Shown here: positions 8,407 through 16,562 of the stretch, in pieces
Position numbering within the stretch: position 1 is the first letter of the stretch
Layout: each line of letters starts with the position of its first letter
NCBI GenBank assembly: GCA_900769405.1
Contig: CAAGGL010000010.1
Coordinates: 124,001 to 188,000 of the forward strand
DNA length: 64,000 bases
Reading direction: 5' to 3'
From: an uncultured Alistipes sp.
Lineage (GTDB): Bacteria > Bacteroidota > Bacteroidia > Bacteroidales > Rikenellaceae
Translations under genes and position numbers: made by a program
The notes under the pieces: generated by a model
What the model was told of the DNA's origin: nothing
What the model saw: the letters and a program-made list of their open reading frames with translations, nothing else
Databases searched by the model: none

Positions 8407-9021
8407 ATGTCAGGACTTATTGGAAAAAAAATCGGAATGACTTCCGTTTTCAGTGCCGAGGGTAAGAACATACCATGCACTGTTATCGAGGCTGGTCCGT
8501 GTGTAGTTACGCAAATCAAGACTGTCGAGAGCGATGGCTATGAGGCAGTTCAGATTGCCTATGACGACAAGAGTGAAAAGCACACCAGCAGCAGTTTGTT
8601 AGGTCACTTCAAGAAGGCCGGTGTAACTCCTAAGCGTAAGCTTGTTGAGTTCAAGGGTCTGGGTGAGGTGAATCTGGGTGATACTCTGACCGTTGACGCA
8701 TTCGCTGAGGGCGACTGGGTAGACGTAACAGGTATCTCGAAAGGTAAAGGCTTCCAGGGCGTTGTTAAGCGTCACGGTTTCGCCGGCGTAGGTGGCCAGA
8801 CTCACGGTCAGCACAACCGTCAGCGTAAGCCGGGTTCGCTGGGTGCATCGTCGTATCCCTCGCGTGTCTTCAAGGGCAAGCGTCTGCCGGGCCGCACAGG
8901 TGGCGATCAGGTTAAGGTATCTAACCTGAAAGTATTCAAGGTAATTCCCGAGAGCAATCTGATCCTTGTTAAGGGTTCGGTTCCGGGTGCAAAGGGTTCG
9001 TACTTAGTAATTGAGAATTAA
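8407..9021 (+). CDS. rplC: 50S ribosomal protein L3 (uL3)
   Basis: Early-assembling large-subunit protein whose central extension reaches toward the peptidyl-transferase centre. It is 204 residues. The opening GLIGKKIGMTSVF, the GFQGVVKRHGF segment and the extension around GQTHGQHNRQRKPGS are diagnostic. It starts after the long structured gap and is followed by rplD after only 2 bp, which suggests translational coupling. Confidence 0.98.
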   Translation: MSGLIGKKIGMTSVFSAEGKNIPCTVIEAGPCVVTQIKTVESDGYEAVQIAYDDKSEKHTSSSLLGHFKKAGVTPKRKLVEFKGLGEVNLGDTLTVDAFAEGDWVDVTGISKGKGFQGVVKRHGFAGVGGQTHGQHNRQRKPGSLGASSYPSRVFKGKRLPGRTGGDQVKVSNLKVFKVIPESNLILVKGSVPGAKGSYLVIEN

Positions 9022-9023
9022 AG

Positions 9024-9650
9024 ATGGAATTAGCAGTATATAACACCTTAGGTAAGGAAACAGGTAAGAAAGTAGTTCTTTCGGACGCTGTATTCGGTGT
9101 GGAGGCTAACGACCACGCTATTTATCTCGACGTTAAGCAGTACTTGGCTAACCAGCGTCAGGGTACTCACAAGTCGAAGCAGAAGAACGAAGTTGCAGGT
9201 TCGACCAAAAAGTTGAAGCGACAGAAGGGTACCGGTGGCGCACGTGCAGGTAGCATCAAGTCGCCTCTGTTCCCGGGTGGTGGCCGCGTATTCGGTCCCG
9301 TACCCCGCGATTACAGCTTCAAGCTGAACAAGAAGCTCAAGCAGTTGGCTCGCCGCAGCGCACTGACCTACAAGGCTCAGGGTAACGCAATCACCGTAGT
9401 TGAGGACTTCGTAATGGAGGCACCCAAGACTAAGAAGGCAATCGAGCTGACCAAGAACCTGAACGTAGCAGAGAAGAAGGTACTGTTGGTAGTAACCGAG
9501 TCGAACTTGAACGTATCGCTCTCGTGCCGCAACCTTCCCAACGTTAAGGTTATCAACGCAGCAAGCTTGAACACCTACGACGTTATGAACGCATCGGCAG
9601 TAGTAATGTTCGAGGGCGCAGTTAACGCAATTAATGAAATGTTAGCTTAA
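9024..9650 (+). CDS. rplD: 50S ribosomal protein L4 (uL4)
   Basis: Lines the nascent-peptide exit tunnel and, in E. coli, represses the S10 operon through its mRNA leader. It is 208 residues. The tunnel loop KKLKRQKGTGGARAGS and the following GGGRVFGPVPRDYSFKLN are clear. It lies between rplC (2 bp) and rplW (12 bp). If L4 autoregulates here, the structured gap before rplC is the likeliest target; this is inference. Confidence 0.98.
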   Translation: MELAVYNTLGKETGKKVVLSDAVFGVEANDHAIYLDVKQYLANQRQGTHKSKQKNEVAGSTKKLKRQKGTGGARAGSIKSPLFPGGGRVFGPVPRDYSFKLNKKLKQLARRSALTYKAQGNAITVVEDFVMEAPKTKKAIELTKNLNVAEKKVLLVVTESNLNVSLSCRNLPNVKVINAASLNTYDVMNASAVVMFEGAVNAINEMLA

Positions 9651-9662
9651 AACATTGAGGAA

Positions 9663-9953
9663 ATGGAAGTAATTATTAAGCCTATTTTGACCGAGAAGAT
9701 GACGATTCAGGGCGAGAAGCTGAATCGCTACGGTTTTATCGTCGATACGAGAGCTAACAAGCTGCAGATCCGTAACGCCGTAGAGCAGATGTACAACGTA
9801 GTTGTCACTGACGTAAACACGATCAACGTAATGGGTAAGGCAAAGAGCCGCTACACCAAGGCTGGTCTGTTGGCAGGTCGTACTAACAATTTCAAGAAGG
9901 CTATCGTCACCTTGAAAGATGGAGATAAGATAGATTTTTACAGTAATATCTAA
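9663..9953 (+). CDS. rplW: 50S ribosomal protein L23 (uL23)
   Basis: Exit-tunnel rim protein that docks SRP and trigger factor. It is 96 residues. IIKPILTEKMT at the N-terminus and the DGDKIDFYSNI ending are typical. Only 5 bp separate it from rplB. Confidence 0.97.
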   Translation: MEVIIKPILTEKMTIQGEKLNRYGFIVDTRANKLQIRNAVEQMYNVVVTDVNTINVMGKAKSRYTKAGLLAGRTNNFKKAIVTLKDGDKIDFYSNI

Positions 9954-9958
9954 GAGAG

Positions 9959-10780
9959 ATGGCAGTAAGAAAGTTTAAGCCGGTAACTCCCGGTACAAGA
10001 CATAAGATTATCGGTACGTTCGACGAGATCACTACGTCGACACCGGAGAAGTCGTTGCTTCGTGCCAAGAAGTCGACTGGCGGTCGTAACAACGAGGGTA
10101 AGATGACTATGCGCTATATGGGCGGTGGTCACAAGCAGATGTATCGACTGGTTGATTTCAAGCGCGCAAAGGACGGTGTAGCTGCCGTAGTGAAGACTAT
10201 CGAGTACGATCCTAACCGTACGGCACGTATCGCACTGATCTGCTACGCAGACGGTGAGAAGAGCTATATCCTGGCTCCCAACGGTCTGAAAGTTGGTCAG
10301 ACTGTAATGAGCGGCGCAGGCGTAGCTCCTGAGGTTGGTAACACCCTGTTCCTGTCGGAGATTCCGCTGGGTACGGTGATCCACAATATTGAACTCTATC
10401 CCGGTCAGGGTGCCGCAATGGCACGTAGCGCCGGTGCCTATGCACAGCTTCTGGCTCGTGAGGGCAAATTCGCGATTATCAAGTTGCCTTCGGGCGAAAC
10501 TCGTATGGTACTCGTAACCTGCCGCGCAACCGTAGGTGTTGTATCGAACGTCGATCACAACCTGGAAAGCCACGGTAAGGCAGGTCGCAAGCGTTGGTTG
10601 GGCCGTCGCCCGCACAACCGTGGTGTGGTAATGAACCCCGTAGATCACCCGATGGGTGGTGGTGAAGGTCGCGCCTCGGGTGGTCACCCGCGTTCGCGTA
10701 AGGGTCTGTTGGCTAAGGGTTACAAGACTCGCAACCCGAAGAAGACGACCTCGAAGTTTATTATTTCAAAGAAAAAATAA
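9959..10780 (+). CDS. rplB: 50S ribosomal protein L2 (uL2)
   Basis: Central large-subunit protein needed for subunit association and peptidyl transfer. It is 273 residues. RNNEGKMTMRYMGGGHK near the N-terminus and the C-terminal NPVDHPMGGGEGRASGGHP loop, containing the conserved His associated with peptidyl transfer, are intact. It is in the normal S10-operon position before rpsS. Confidence 0.98.
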   Translation: MAVRKFKPVTPGTRHKIIGTFDEITTSTPEKSLLRAKKSTGGRNNEGKMTMRYMGGGHKQMYRLVDFKRAKDGVAAVVKTIEYDPNRTARIALICYADGEKSYILAPNGLKVGQTVMSGAGVAPEVGNTLFLSEIPLGTVIHNIELYPGQGAAMARSAGAYAQLLAREGKFAIIKLPSGETRMVLVTCRATVGVVSNVDHNLESHGKAGRKRWLGRRPHNRGVVMNPVDHPMGGGEGRASGGHPRSRKGLLAKGYKTRNPKKTTSKFIISKKK

Positions 10781-10796
10781 TTAAAAGAGTAACATA

Positions 10797-11066
10797 ATGA
10801 GCCGTTCATTAAAAAAAGGACCATTCATTGACCCGAAGCTTGAGGCAAGAGTAATTGCACAGGCAGAGAGCAATAATAAGTCTGTCATCAAGACTTGGTC
10901 GCGTGCAAGTATGATTTCGCCTGACTTCGTAGGTCAGACGATCGCTGTCCACAACGGAAATAAGTTTATTCCGGTTTATGTAACTGAAAATATGGTGGGT
11001 CACAAGCTGGGCGAGTTCGCAGCAACCCGTAATTTCCGTGGTCACGGTGGTAACAAGAAAAAATAA
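10797..11066 (+). CDS. rpsS: 30S ribosomal protein S19 (uS19)
   Basis: Head protein that forms an inter-subunit contact with S13. It is 89 residues. MSRSLKKGPFID and the KLGEFAATRNFRGHG ending are diagnostic. It is followed after 7 bp by rplV. Confidence 0.97.
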   Translation: MSRSLKKGPFIDPKLEARVIAQAESNNKSVIKTWSRASMISPDFVGQTIAVHNGNKFIPVYVTENMVGHKLGEFAATRNFRGHGGNKKK

Positions 11067-11073
11067 GTAGAAT

Positions 11074-11481
11074 ATGGGTGCAAGAAAGAATTTAATGGCC
11101 GAGAAGTATAAGGCCGAGAAGAAGCAGAAAGCTATCGCTATTATGCGTGATTGCCCTACCTCGCCCCGCAAGATGCGTCTGGTAGCAGACATCATCCGTG
11201 GCGTTGAGATCAATAAGGCTCTGGGTATCCTCCGCTACTCGAAGAAAGAGGCTTCGATCCGTTTGGAGAAGCTCTTGAAGTCGGCCATCGCAAACTGGGA
11301 GGCAAAGAACCCCAACGAGCGTTTGGAGGACAACACCCTCTGCGTTAAGGAGGTATTCGTTGACTGCGGTCGTATGTTGAAGCGAGTTCAGCCCGCACCT
11401 CAGGGTCGTGCTCACCGCATTCGCAAGCGTTCGAACCACGTAACGCTGGTTGTTGATAAAATGGTAACTGAAAATAAGTAA
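11074..11481 (+). CDS. rplV: 50S ribosomal protein L22 (uL22)
   Basis: Exit-tunnel constriction protein whose long beta-hairpin contributes to macrolide binding. It is 135 residues. The DCPTSPRKMRLVADIIRG helix and the hairpin RMLKRVQPAPQGRAHRIRK are recognisable. The start MGARKNLMAEKYK gives a short N-terminal extension; a later ATG at 11095 (MAEKYKAEKKQK) is possible. It lies 6 bp from rpsC. Confidence 0.96.
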   Translation: MGARKNLMAEKYKAEKKQKAIAIMRDCPTSPRKMRLVADIIRGVEINKALGILRYSKKEASIRLEKLLKSAIANWEAKNPNERLEDNTLCVKEVFVDCGRMLKRVQPAPQGRAHRIRKRSNHVTLVVDKMVTENK

Positions 11482-11487
11482 AAGCAA

Positions 11488-12225
11488 ATGGGACAGAAAG
11501 TTAATCCGATAGCTAACCGCTTGGGTATCGTTCGCGGTTGGGATTCGAACTGGTACGGCGGCAACGATTTCGCGTCGCGTCTGGTTGAAGATGAGAAGAT
11601 CCGTAAGTACTTGAACGCCCGTTTGGCTAAGGCAAGTATCTCGAAGATTATCATCGAGCGTACACTCAAACTCGTTACTGTAACTATCTCGACCGCTCGC
11701 CCCGGTATTATCATCGGTAAGGGTGGCCAGGAAGTTGATAAATTGAAGGAAGAGCTGAAAAAGCTCACCGGCAAGGACGTACAGATCAACATATTCGAGA
11801 TCAAGCGTCCCGAGGTTGATGCAGTGATCGTTGCAAACAACATCGCTCGTCAGTTGGAGGGCCGTGTTTCGCACCGCCGCGCAGTTAAGACCGCAATCGC
11901 TTCGACGATGCGTATGGGCGCTGAGGGTATCAAGATCCAGATCTCGGGCCGTGTTGGTGGTGCCGAAATGGCTCGTAGCGAAACCTACAAGGAGGGCCGT
12001 ATTCCTCTGCATACCTTCCGCGCAGACGTTGACTACTGCTTGGCTGAGGCACTGACCAAGGTTGGTATCCTCGGTATCAAGGTGTGGATCTGCACCGGTG
12101 AGGTTTACAAGAAGCGTGACCTGTTCGAGATTGCAGGCGCAAGCGCAAGCGCACCTCAGGGCGGTCAGTCGCAGCAGGGTCGCGGTAAGGGCGCTCCCCG
12201 CAAGAGAAGAAACAACAATAAGTAG
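11488..12225 (+). CDS. rpsC: 30S ribosomal protein S3 (uS3)
   Basis: mRNA entry-tunnel protein with helicase function. It is 245 residues. MGQKVNPIANRLG at the N-terminus, a type II KH domain with PGIIIGKGGQEVDKL, and the C-terminal region RADVDYCLAEALTKVGILGIKVWI are present. A low-complexity Gln/Gly/Arg/Lys tail closes the protein, a common lineage-specific addition. rplP follows after 28 bp. Confidence 0.98.
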   Translation: MGQKVNPIANRLGIVRGWDSNWYGGNDFASRLVEDEKIRKYLNARLAKASISKIIIERTLKLVTVTISTARPGIIIGKGGQEVDKLKEELKKLTGKDVQINIFEIKRPEVDAVIVANNIARQLEGRVSHRRAVKTAIASTMRMGAEGIKIQISGRVGGAEMARSETYKEGRIPLHTFRADVDYCLAEALTKVGILGIKVWICTGEVYKKRDLFEIAGASASAPQGGQSQQGRGKGAPRKRRNNNK

Positions 12226-12253
12226 TATGGACCTTTTAATGCGATAATAGAAA

Positions 12254-12682
12254 ATGTTACAGCCAAAAAAGACCAAATTTAGAAGAATGCAGAAAGGCCG
12301 TATGAAGGGCTTCGCACACCGCGGAAACCAGTTGGCATACGGTTCGTTCGGCATCAAAGCACTGGAATCGACCTGGATCACCGGTCGCCAGATTGAAGCA
12401 GCCCGTCAGGCTATTGTACGTTATATGAAGCGTGAAGGTCAGGTGTGGATTCGTATCTTCCCCGATAAGCCGATCACCAAGAAACCCGCCGAGGTTCGAA
12501 TGGGTAAGGGTAAGGGTTCGCCCGAAGGTTTCGTGGCTCCCGTAACCCCGGGTCGTATTCTCTTTGAGGCAGAGGGTGTACCTCTGGAAGTAGCTCAGGA
12601 GGCAATGCGCCTCGGTGCACAGAAGCTGCCTATTACGGTTAAGTTTATTGTAAGACGTGATTACACCGAAAATTCAATCTAA
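12254..12682 (+). CDS. rplP: 50S ribosomal protein L16 (uL16)
   Basis: Contacts the A-site tRNA elbow. It is 142 residues. MLQPKKTKFRRMQKGR, the ITGRQIEAARQAI helix and VRMGKGKGSPEGFVAPV are diagnostic. It is followed at 3 bp by rpmC, the canonical order. Confidence 0.98.
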   Translation: MLQPKKTKFRRMQKGRMKGFAHRGNQLAYGSFGIKALESTWITGRQIEAARQAIVRYMKREGQVWIRIFPDKPITKKPAEVRMGKGKGSPEGFVAPVTPGRILFEAEGVPLEVAQEAMRLGAQKLPITVKFIVRRDYTENSI

Positions 12683-12685
12683 GAA

Positions 12686-12880
12686 ATGAAAAGTGCTGAA
12701 ATAAAGGAGCTCACGGTACAGGAACTGACCGAGCGCATCGATGCTGAGAAGGCAAACCTGGCTCAGATGAAGGTGCAGCACGCAGTGTCGCCCGTAGAGA
12801 ACTCGTCGTTAATCAAAAAATCTCGCAGAGATATCGCGCGTATGCTGACAATTCTCGGCCAGAAGAACTCTAAATGTTAA
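12686..12880 (+). CDS. rpmC: 50S ribosomal protein L29 (uL29)
   Basis: Small two-helix protein near the tunnel exit. It is 64 residues. MKSAEIKELTVQELTERI and the SSLIKKSRRDIARMLTIL helix match L29. The gene ends with Cys at the last position. An ATG four codons before the end (12874) is in another frame and belongs to an over-extended reading of rpsQ. Confidence 0.95.
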   Translation: MKSAEIKELTVQELTERIDAEKANLAQMKVQHAVSPVENSSLIKKSRRDIARMLTILGQKNSKC

Positions 12881-12888
12881 TTACCACT

Positions 12889-13143
12889 ATGGAAAGAAAT
12901 CTTAGAAAAGAGCGTATTGGCTTGGTTGTCAGCAACAAGATGGAAAAGACCATCGTGGTTGCCGTTGAGCGTAAGGTCAAGCATCCGATCTACGGTAAGT
13001 TTATGAACAAGACTACCAAGTTCGTTGCAGAGTGCTTGGACGAGACCATTAAGGAGGGTGATACCGTACGTATTATGGAGACTCGCCCTTTGAGCAAAAC
13101 CAAGCGTTGGAGATTAGTACAAATCATTGAAAGAGCTAAGTAG
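12889..13143 (+). CDS. rpsQ: 30S ribosomal protein S17 (uS17)
   Basis: Primary 16S rRNA-binding protein with an OB fold. I place the start at ATG 12889 (MERNLRKERIGLVVSNKMEK), giving 84 residues and an 8-bp gap to rpmC. The alternative ATG at 12874 would add five residues with no family support and overlap rpmC. SNKMEKTIVVAVERKVKHP and PLSKTKRWRLV are diagnostic. Confidence 0.95.
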   Translation: MERNLRKERIGLVVSNKMEKTIVVAVERKVKHPIYGKFMNKTTKFVAECLDETIKEGDTVRIMETRPLSKTKRWRLVQIIERAK

Positions 13144-13145
13144 TT

Positions 13146-13511
13146 ATGATACAACAAGAAAGTAGACTTGTCGTAGCCGATAACAGCGGTGCAAAGGAGG
13201 TTCTCTGCATCCGCGTGCTTGGCGGCACCAAGCGTCGCTACGCATCGATCGGCGATAAAATCGTTGTGACCGTGAAGAGCGCTACCCCCTCGGGCGATGT
13301 CAAGAAGGGTACCGTATCGAAGGCGGTTGTCGTAAGAACTAAGAAGGAGATCAGACGTGCAAACGGTTCGTATATTCGTTTCGACGACAACGCCGTAGTA
13401 CTTCTGAACAACCAGGGCGAAATGAGAGGTACCCGTATCTTTGGTCCCGTTGCACGTGAGTTGCGCGACCAGTATATGAAGGTTGTCTCACTGGCTCCCG
13501 AAGTATTGTAA
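13146..13511 (+). CDS. rplN: 50S ribosomal protein L14 (uL14)
   Basis: Inter-subunit bridge protein and docking site of the silencing factor RsfS. It is 121 residues. MIQQESRLVVADNSGAKEV and the ending IFGPVARELRDQYMKVVSLAPEVL are diagnostic. It starts 2 bp after rpsQ. Confidence 0.98.
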   Translation: MIQQESRLVVADNSGAKEVLCIRVLGGTKRRYASIGDKIVVTVKSATPSGDVKKGTVSKAVVVRTKKEIRRANGSYIRFDDNAVVLLNNQGEMRGTRIFGPVARELRDQYMKVVSLAPEVL

Positions 13512-13532
13512 TCGTTAAAAACACAGAAGACT

Positions 13533-13856
13533 ATGTCAACCAAATTGCATATTAAGAAAGGGGATATGGTTTACGTGAATGCCGGCAATAGCAAAGGGCA
13601 GTCAGGTAAAGTGTTGGAGGTGAACGTAGCGAAGCAGCGCGCCGTAGTAGAGGGCCTGAACATCGTTAAGAAGCACACTAAGCCCAACTCGCAGAATCCT
13701 CAGGGTGGTATTGTTGAGCAGGAAGCCGGCATCCACATCTCGAACTTGCAGCCGATCGACGCAAAGACCGGTAAGGCTACCAAGGTAGGTCGCAAGCTGA
13801 ACGAGAAAGGTAAATTAGTACGTTACGCTAAAAAGTCAGGGGAGGAGATTAAATAA
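13533..13856 (+). CDS. rplX: 50S ribosomal protein L24 (uL24)
   Basis: Assembly-initiator protein at the tunnel exit. It is 107 residues, with an N-terminal KOW motif around KKGDMVYVNAGNSKGQSGKV and the NIVKKHTKPN segment. The stop codon TAA and the ATG of rplE share one base (13856), which implies coupled translation. Confidence 0.97.
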   Translation: MSTKLHIKKGDMVYVNAGNSKGQSGKVLEVNVAKQRAVVEGLNIVKKHTKPNSQNPQGGIVEQEAGIHISNLQPIDAKTGKATKVGRKLNEKGKLVRYAKKSGEEIK

Positions 13857-14419
13857 TGGCAAATTACATTCCTACACTCAAGACTACTTATAAGGAGCAG
13901 ATCAAGCCTGCTCTGATGAAGGAGTTCGGCTACAAGAGCATTATGCAGGTACCCAAGCTGGAGAAGATCGTTATCAACCAGGGTATGGGTCAGGCAGTAG
14001 CCGATAAGAAGTTGATCGAGGTTGCTCAGGCTGAGCTGACCCAGATCACCGGTCAGAAGGCCGTTCAGACTCGCTCGCGTAAGGATATCTCGAACTTCAA
14101 ACTGCGTAAGGGTATGCCCATCGGCGTTCGCGTAACGTTGCGCGCAGATCGTATGTACGAGTTCTTGGAGCGTCTGATCGCAGTTGCACTTCCCCGTATC
14201 CGCGATTTCAAGGGTATCAACGAGAAGTTCGACGGCAAGGGTAACTACACCCTCGGCGTAACCGAGCAGATCATCTTCCCCGAGATCGATATCGACAAGA
14301 TCACCAAGATCTTCGGTATGGAGATTACCTTCGTAACTTCGGCAAAGACCGACGAGGAGGCTTATGCACTTCTCCGCGAGTTCGGCTTGCCGTTCAAAAA
14401 CGCTAAAAAGAATCAATAA
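13856..14419 (+). CDS. rplE: 50S ribosomal protein L5 (uL5)
   Basis: Binds 5S rRNA and contacts the P-site tRNA. It is 187 residues. KLEKIVINQGMGQAVADKK, the RKDISNFKLRKGMPIGVRVTL segment and the TEQIIFPEIDIDK motif are typical. It overlaps rplX by one base and sits 3 bp before rpsN. Confidence 0.98.
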   Translation: MANYIPTLKTTYKEQIKPALMKEFGYKSIMQVPKLEKIVINQGMGQAVADKKLIEVAQAELTQITGQKAVQTRSRKDISNFKLRKGMPIGVRVTLRADRMYEFLERLIAVALPRIRDFKGINEKFDGKGNYTLGVTEQIIFPEIDIDKITKIFGMEITFVTSAKTDEEAYALLREFGLPFKNAKKNQ

Positions 14420-14422
14420 GCT

Positions 14423-14719
14423 ATGGCAAAGGAATCGATGAAAGCACGCGAGGTAAAGCGTGCGAAACTCGCAAAAAGATACCAGCACAAGCGCGATGAG
14501 GTAGCTGCACGTGTTAAGAGCGGCGAGATCAGCGAGATGGAGGCTTGGCAGGAGTTGGCTAAGTTGCCCCGCAACGCTAACCCCATTCGTCAGCACAACC
14601 GTTGCCAGCTGACCGGCCGTCCTAAGGGCTATATGCGTCAGTTCGGTATCAGCCGTATTCAGTTCCGTGAGATGGCCTCGCAGGGTCTGATCCCGGGCGT
14701 GAAGAAGGCAAGCTGGTAG
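14423..14719 (+). CDS. rpsN: 30S ribosomal protein S14, zinc-free type (uS14)
   Basis: 30S head protein. It is 98 residues. The core HNRCQLTGRPKGYMRQFG and FREMASQGLIPGVKKASW is standard. Only one Cys remains where zinc-type S14 has CxxC pairs, so this is the C-minus form that needs no zinc. It is followed by a 299-bp gap carrying a large palindrome, the first break in the spc segment. Confidence 0.97.
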   Translation: MAKESMKAREVKRAKLAKRYQHKRDEVAARVKSGEISEMEAWQELAKLPRNANPIRQHNRCQLTGRPKGYMRQFGISRIQFREMASQGLIPGVKKASW

Positions 14720-15018
14720 CAGTAACTTTACACTGATTTTCGGGCCACAACTTCTTCATCTCACTCGCGATTTGGGCGTTCACTTAGGTCAAAATTGACA
14801 CAAGGCAGAACGGTTCGAGTCGGAGAGAGATGAAGAATATTGGCCTGAAAATCAATTTTTTTGTAAAAAGTTGCTGATTATTCGCAAGTTTTGATTAATT
14901 TTACGCGATTTTTTCGAGGATTACCGTCGCAAACGCCGCAAAAATGGGGCGTTGGTGGCGGAAATTACTCGTGTAAATAACTAATTATCAACTAATTAAT
15001 TTTTAATTTTTAATCGTT
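14720..15018. other. Gap between rpsN and rpsH holding a large imperfect palindrome
   Basis: 299 bp without a gene. Outer arms are TGATTTTCGGGCCA (14734-14747) and TGGCCTGAAAATCA (14841-14854). Next come TTCTTCATCTC (14752-14762) and GAGATGAAGAA (14827-14837), then ACTCG/CGAGT, CGTTC/GAACG, and GTCAA/TTGAC at the centre. A run of seven Ts (14856-14862) follows the outer arm, so in RNA this could act as a terminator or attenuator. The remaining 150 bp are AT-rich with no recognised promoter box. A MITE-like insertion is the alternative explanation. Confidence 0.7.
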
Positions 15019-15417
15019 ATGACAGATCCTATTGCGGATTTTCTCACGCGAATTAGAAACGCGGTGAAAGCCAACCACAAGGTGGTTGAAGCTCCCGGCT
15101 CAAAAATTAAGCAGGAGATCACTAAGATCCTCTATGAGCAGGGCTACATCTTGGCTTACAAGTTTGATACCGATGAGCGTGGTTTCTCGACCATCAAGAT
15201 CGCTTTGAAGTACAACGCGCAGACCAAGACTAACGCCATCAAAGACCTCAAACGTGTTAGCCGTCCCGGCTTGCGTCAGTACGCTTCGGTAGCAGAGATG
15301 CCCCGAGTATTGAATGGCCTGGGTATCGCAATCCTCTCGACCTCGAAGGGCATTATGACCGACAAGAAGGCTCGTCAGGAGAACGTAGGCGGCGAAGTCC
15401 TCTGCTACATCTATTAA
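15019..15417 (+). CDS. rpsH: 30S ribosomal protein S8 (uS8)
   Basis: Central-domain 16S rRNA binder; in E. coli it is the spc-operon repressor. It is 132 residues. MTDPIADFLTRIRNAVKANH and the ending GIMTDKKARQENVGGEVLCYIY are diagnostic. Unusually isolated: 299 bp from rpsN upstream and 212 bp from rplF downstream, both gaps rich in inverted repeats. Confidence 0.97.
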   Translation: MTDPIADFLTRIRNAVKANHKVVEAPGSKIKQEITKILYEQGYILAYKFDTDERGFSTIKIALKYNAQTKTNAIKDLKRVSRPGLRQYASVAEMPRVLNGLGIAILSTSKGIMTDKKARQENVGGEVLCYIY

Positions 15418-15629
15418 CGGGAAACGGGGCAGGAGCTTTTTTGCGATTATGCCGAGTCCTTATGCTGAACAAAACGGCAAGGACATATGCGAGAGAAAGG
15501 CGCATATATAATATATATAGGTATAACCGCGAATCGTGCTAACAGACAATCGGGTTCCATTGTACCGAGCAAACAGACCGCACAAAGCGTGCCACCCCGA
15601 AAGTATTAAACAAACAAACTTTTTAAGAA
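15418..15629 (+). promoter_or_regulatory. Structured leader between rpsH and rplF
   Basis: A 212-bp non-coding gap. It contains GTCCTT/AAGGAC (about 15456-15484) and the hairpin ATATGCG/CGCATAT (15485-15491 and 15501-15507). This runs into an AT block ending in GGTAT (15504-15524) that closely matches 8326-8345 before rplC, and ACAAACTTTTT just upstream of the rplF start, again as before rplC. TGCCGAG occurs at 15450. No TAnnTTTG box is visible. A shared regulatory or processing element is inference. Confidence 0.6.
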
Positions 15630-16187
15630 ATGTCAAGAATTGGTAAATTACCTGTAAACTTGCCCGCAGGTGTCGAGATCAAGATCTCGGACGACAACGT
15701 GGTAAGCGTGAAAGGGCCTCTTGGTACACTGAGTCAGAAGGTTGACTCGGATATTACCGTTACTGTAGAGGACGGTGTACTCAGTGTAACACGCCCCACA
15801 AATCAGCCGCGCCACCGCTCGATGCACGGTTTGTATCGCGCGCTGATCAACAATATGGTAGTTGGTGTAACTCAGGGTTACGAGATCAAGCAGGAGCTCG
15901 TTGGTGTCGGCTTTAAGGCTGAGGCTAAGGGCCAGATCTTGGAGCTGAGCTTGGGTTACTCGCACGATATCCATATGATGGTTCCCCCCGAAGTAACTGT
16001 AACCGCAGTTACCGAGAAGAAGGGTAACCCCATCGTAACATTGAAGAGCATTGACAAGCAGCTCGTAGGTCAGGTAGCTGCAAAGTTGCGCTCGTTGCGT
16101 AAGCCTGAGCCTTATAAGGGTAAGGGTATTAAGTTCGTAGGCGAGATCCTGCGTCGTAAGGCAGGTAAGTCTGCAGGTGCTAAATAG
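15630..16187 (+). CDS. rplF: 50S ribosomal protein L6 (uL6)
   Basis: Supports the factor-binding stalk base. It is 185 residues built of two similar alpha/beta domains. MSRIGKLPVNLPAGVEI, the central LVGVGFKAEAKG and the KPEPYKGKGIKFVGE ending are diagnostic. It starts after the structured gap; rplR follows after 15 bp. Confidence 0.98.
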   Translation: MSRIGKLPVNLPAGVEIKISDDNVVSVKGPLGTLSQKVDSDITVTVEDGVLSVTRPTNQPRHRSMHGLYRALINNMVVGVTQGYEIKQELVGVGFKAEAKGQILELSLGYSHDIHMMVPPEVTVTAVTEKKGNPIVTLKSIDKQLVGQVAAKLRSLRKPEPYKGKGIKFVGEILRRKAGKSAGAK

Positions 16188-16202
16188 TAAAAACGTAAGA
16201 CT

Positions 16203-16556
16203 ATGTCATTGAATAAGATTGAAAGAAGAGAGCGCATCAAGATGCGTATCCGTAAGATCGTTAGCGGTACTGCTGAGCAGCCTCGTATGACTGTATTCCG
16301 CAGCAACAAGCAGATCTATGTACAGTTCATTGATGATGTTTGCGGTGTTACTTTGGCAGCAGCATCGTCGAAGGAGATCGCAGACGTAGCAGGTAAGAAC
16401 AAGTCGGAGGTAGCAGCTTTGGTAGGTAAGCTCGCAGCAGAGCGCGCTTTGGCAAAGGGTATCTCGACTGTATCGTTCGACCGTAACGGTTACCTGTATC
16501 ACGGTAGAGTAAAAATGTTGGCCGACGCAGCGCGCGAAGGCGGTCTTAAATTCTAA
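16203..16556 (+). CDS. rplR: 50S ribosomal protein L18 (uL18)
   Basis: 5S rRNA-binding protein. It is 117 residues. The N-terminal basic stretch, RMTVFRSNKQIYVQFIDD and the ending FDRNGYLYHGRVKMLADAAR fit L18. It is followed at 6 bp by rpsE. Confidence 0.97.
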   Translation: MSLNKIERRERIKMRIRKIVSGTAEQPRMTVFRSNKQIYVQFIDDVCGVTLAAASSKEIADVAGKNKSEVAALVGKLAAERALAKGISTVSFDRNGYLYHGRVKMLADAAREGGLKF

Positions 16557-16562
16557 GCGAAT

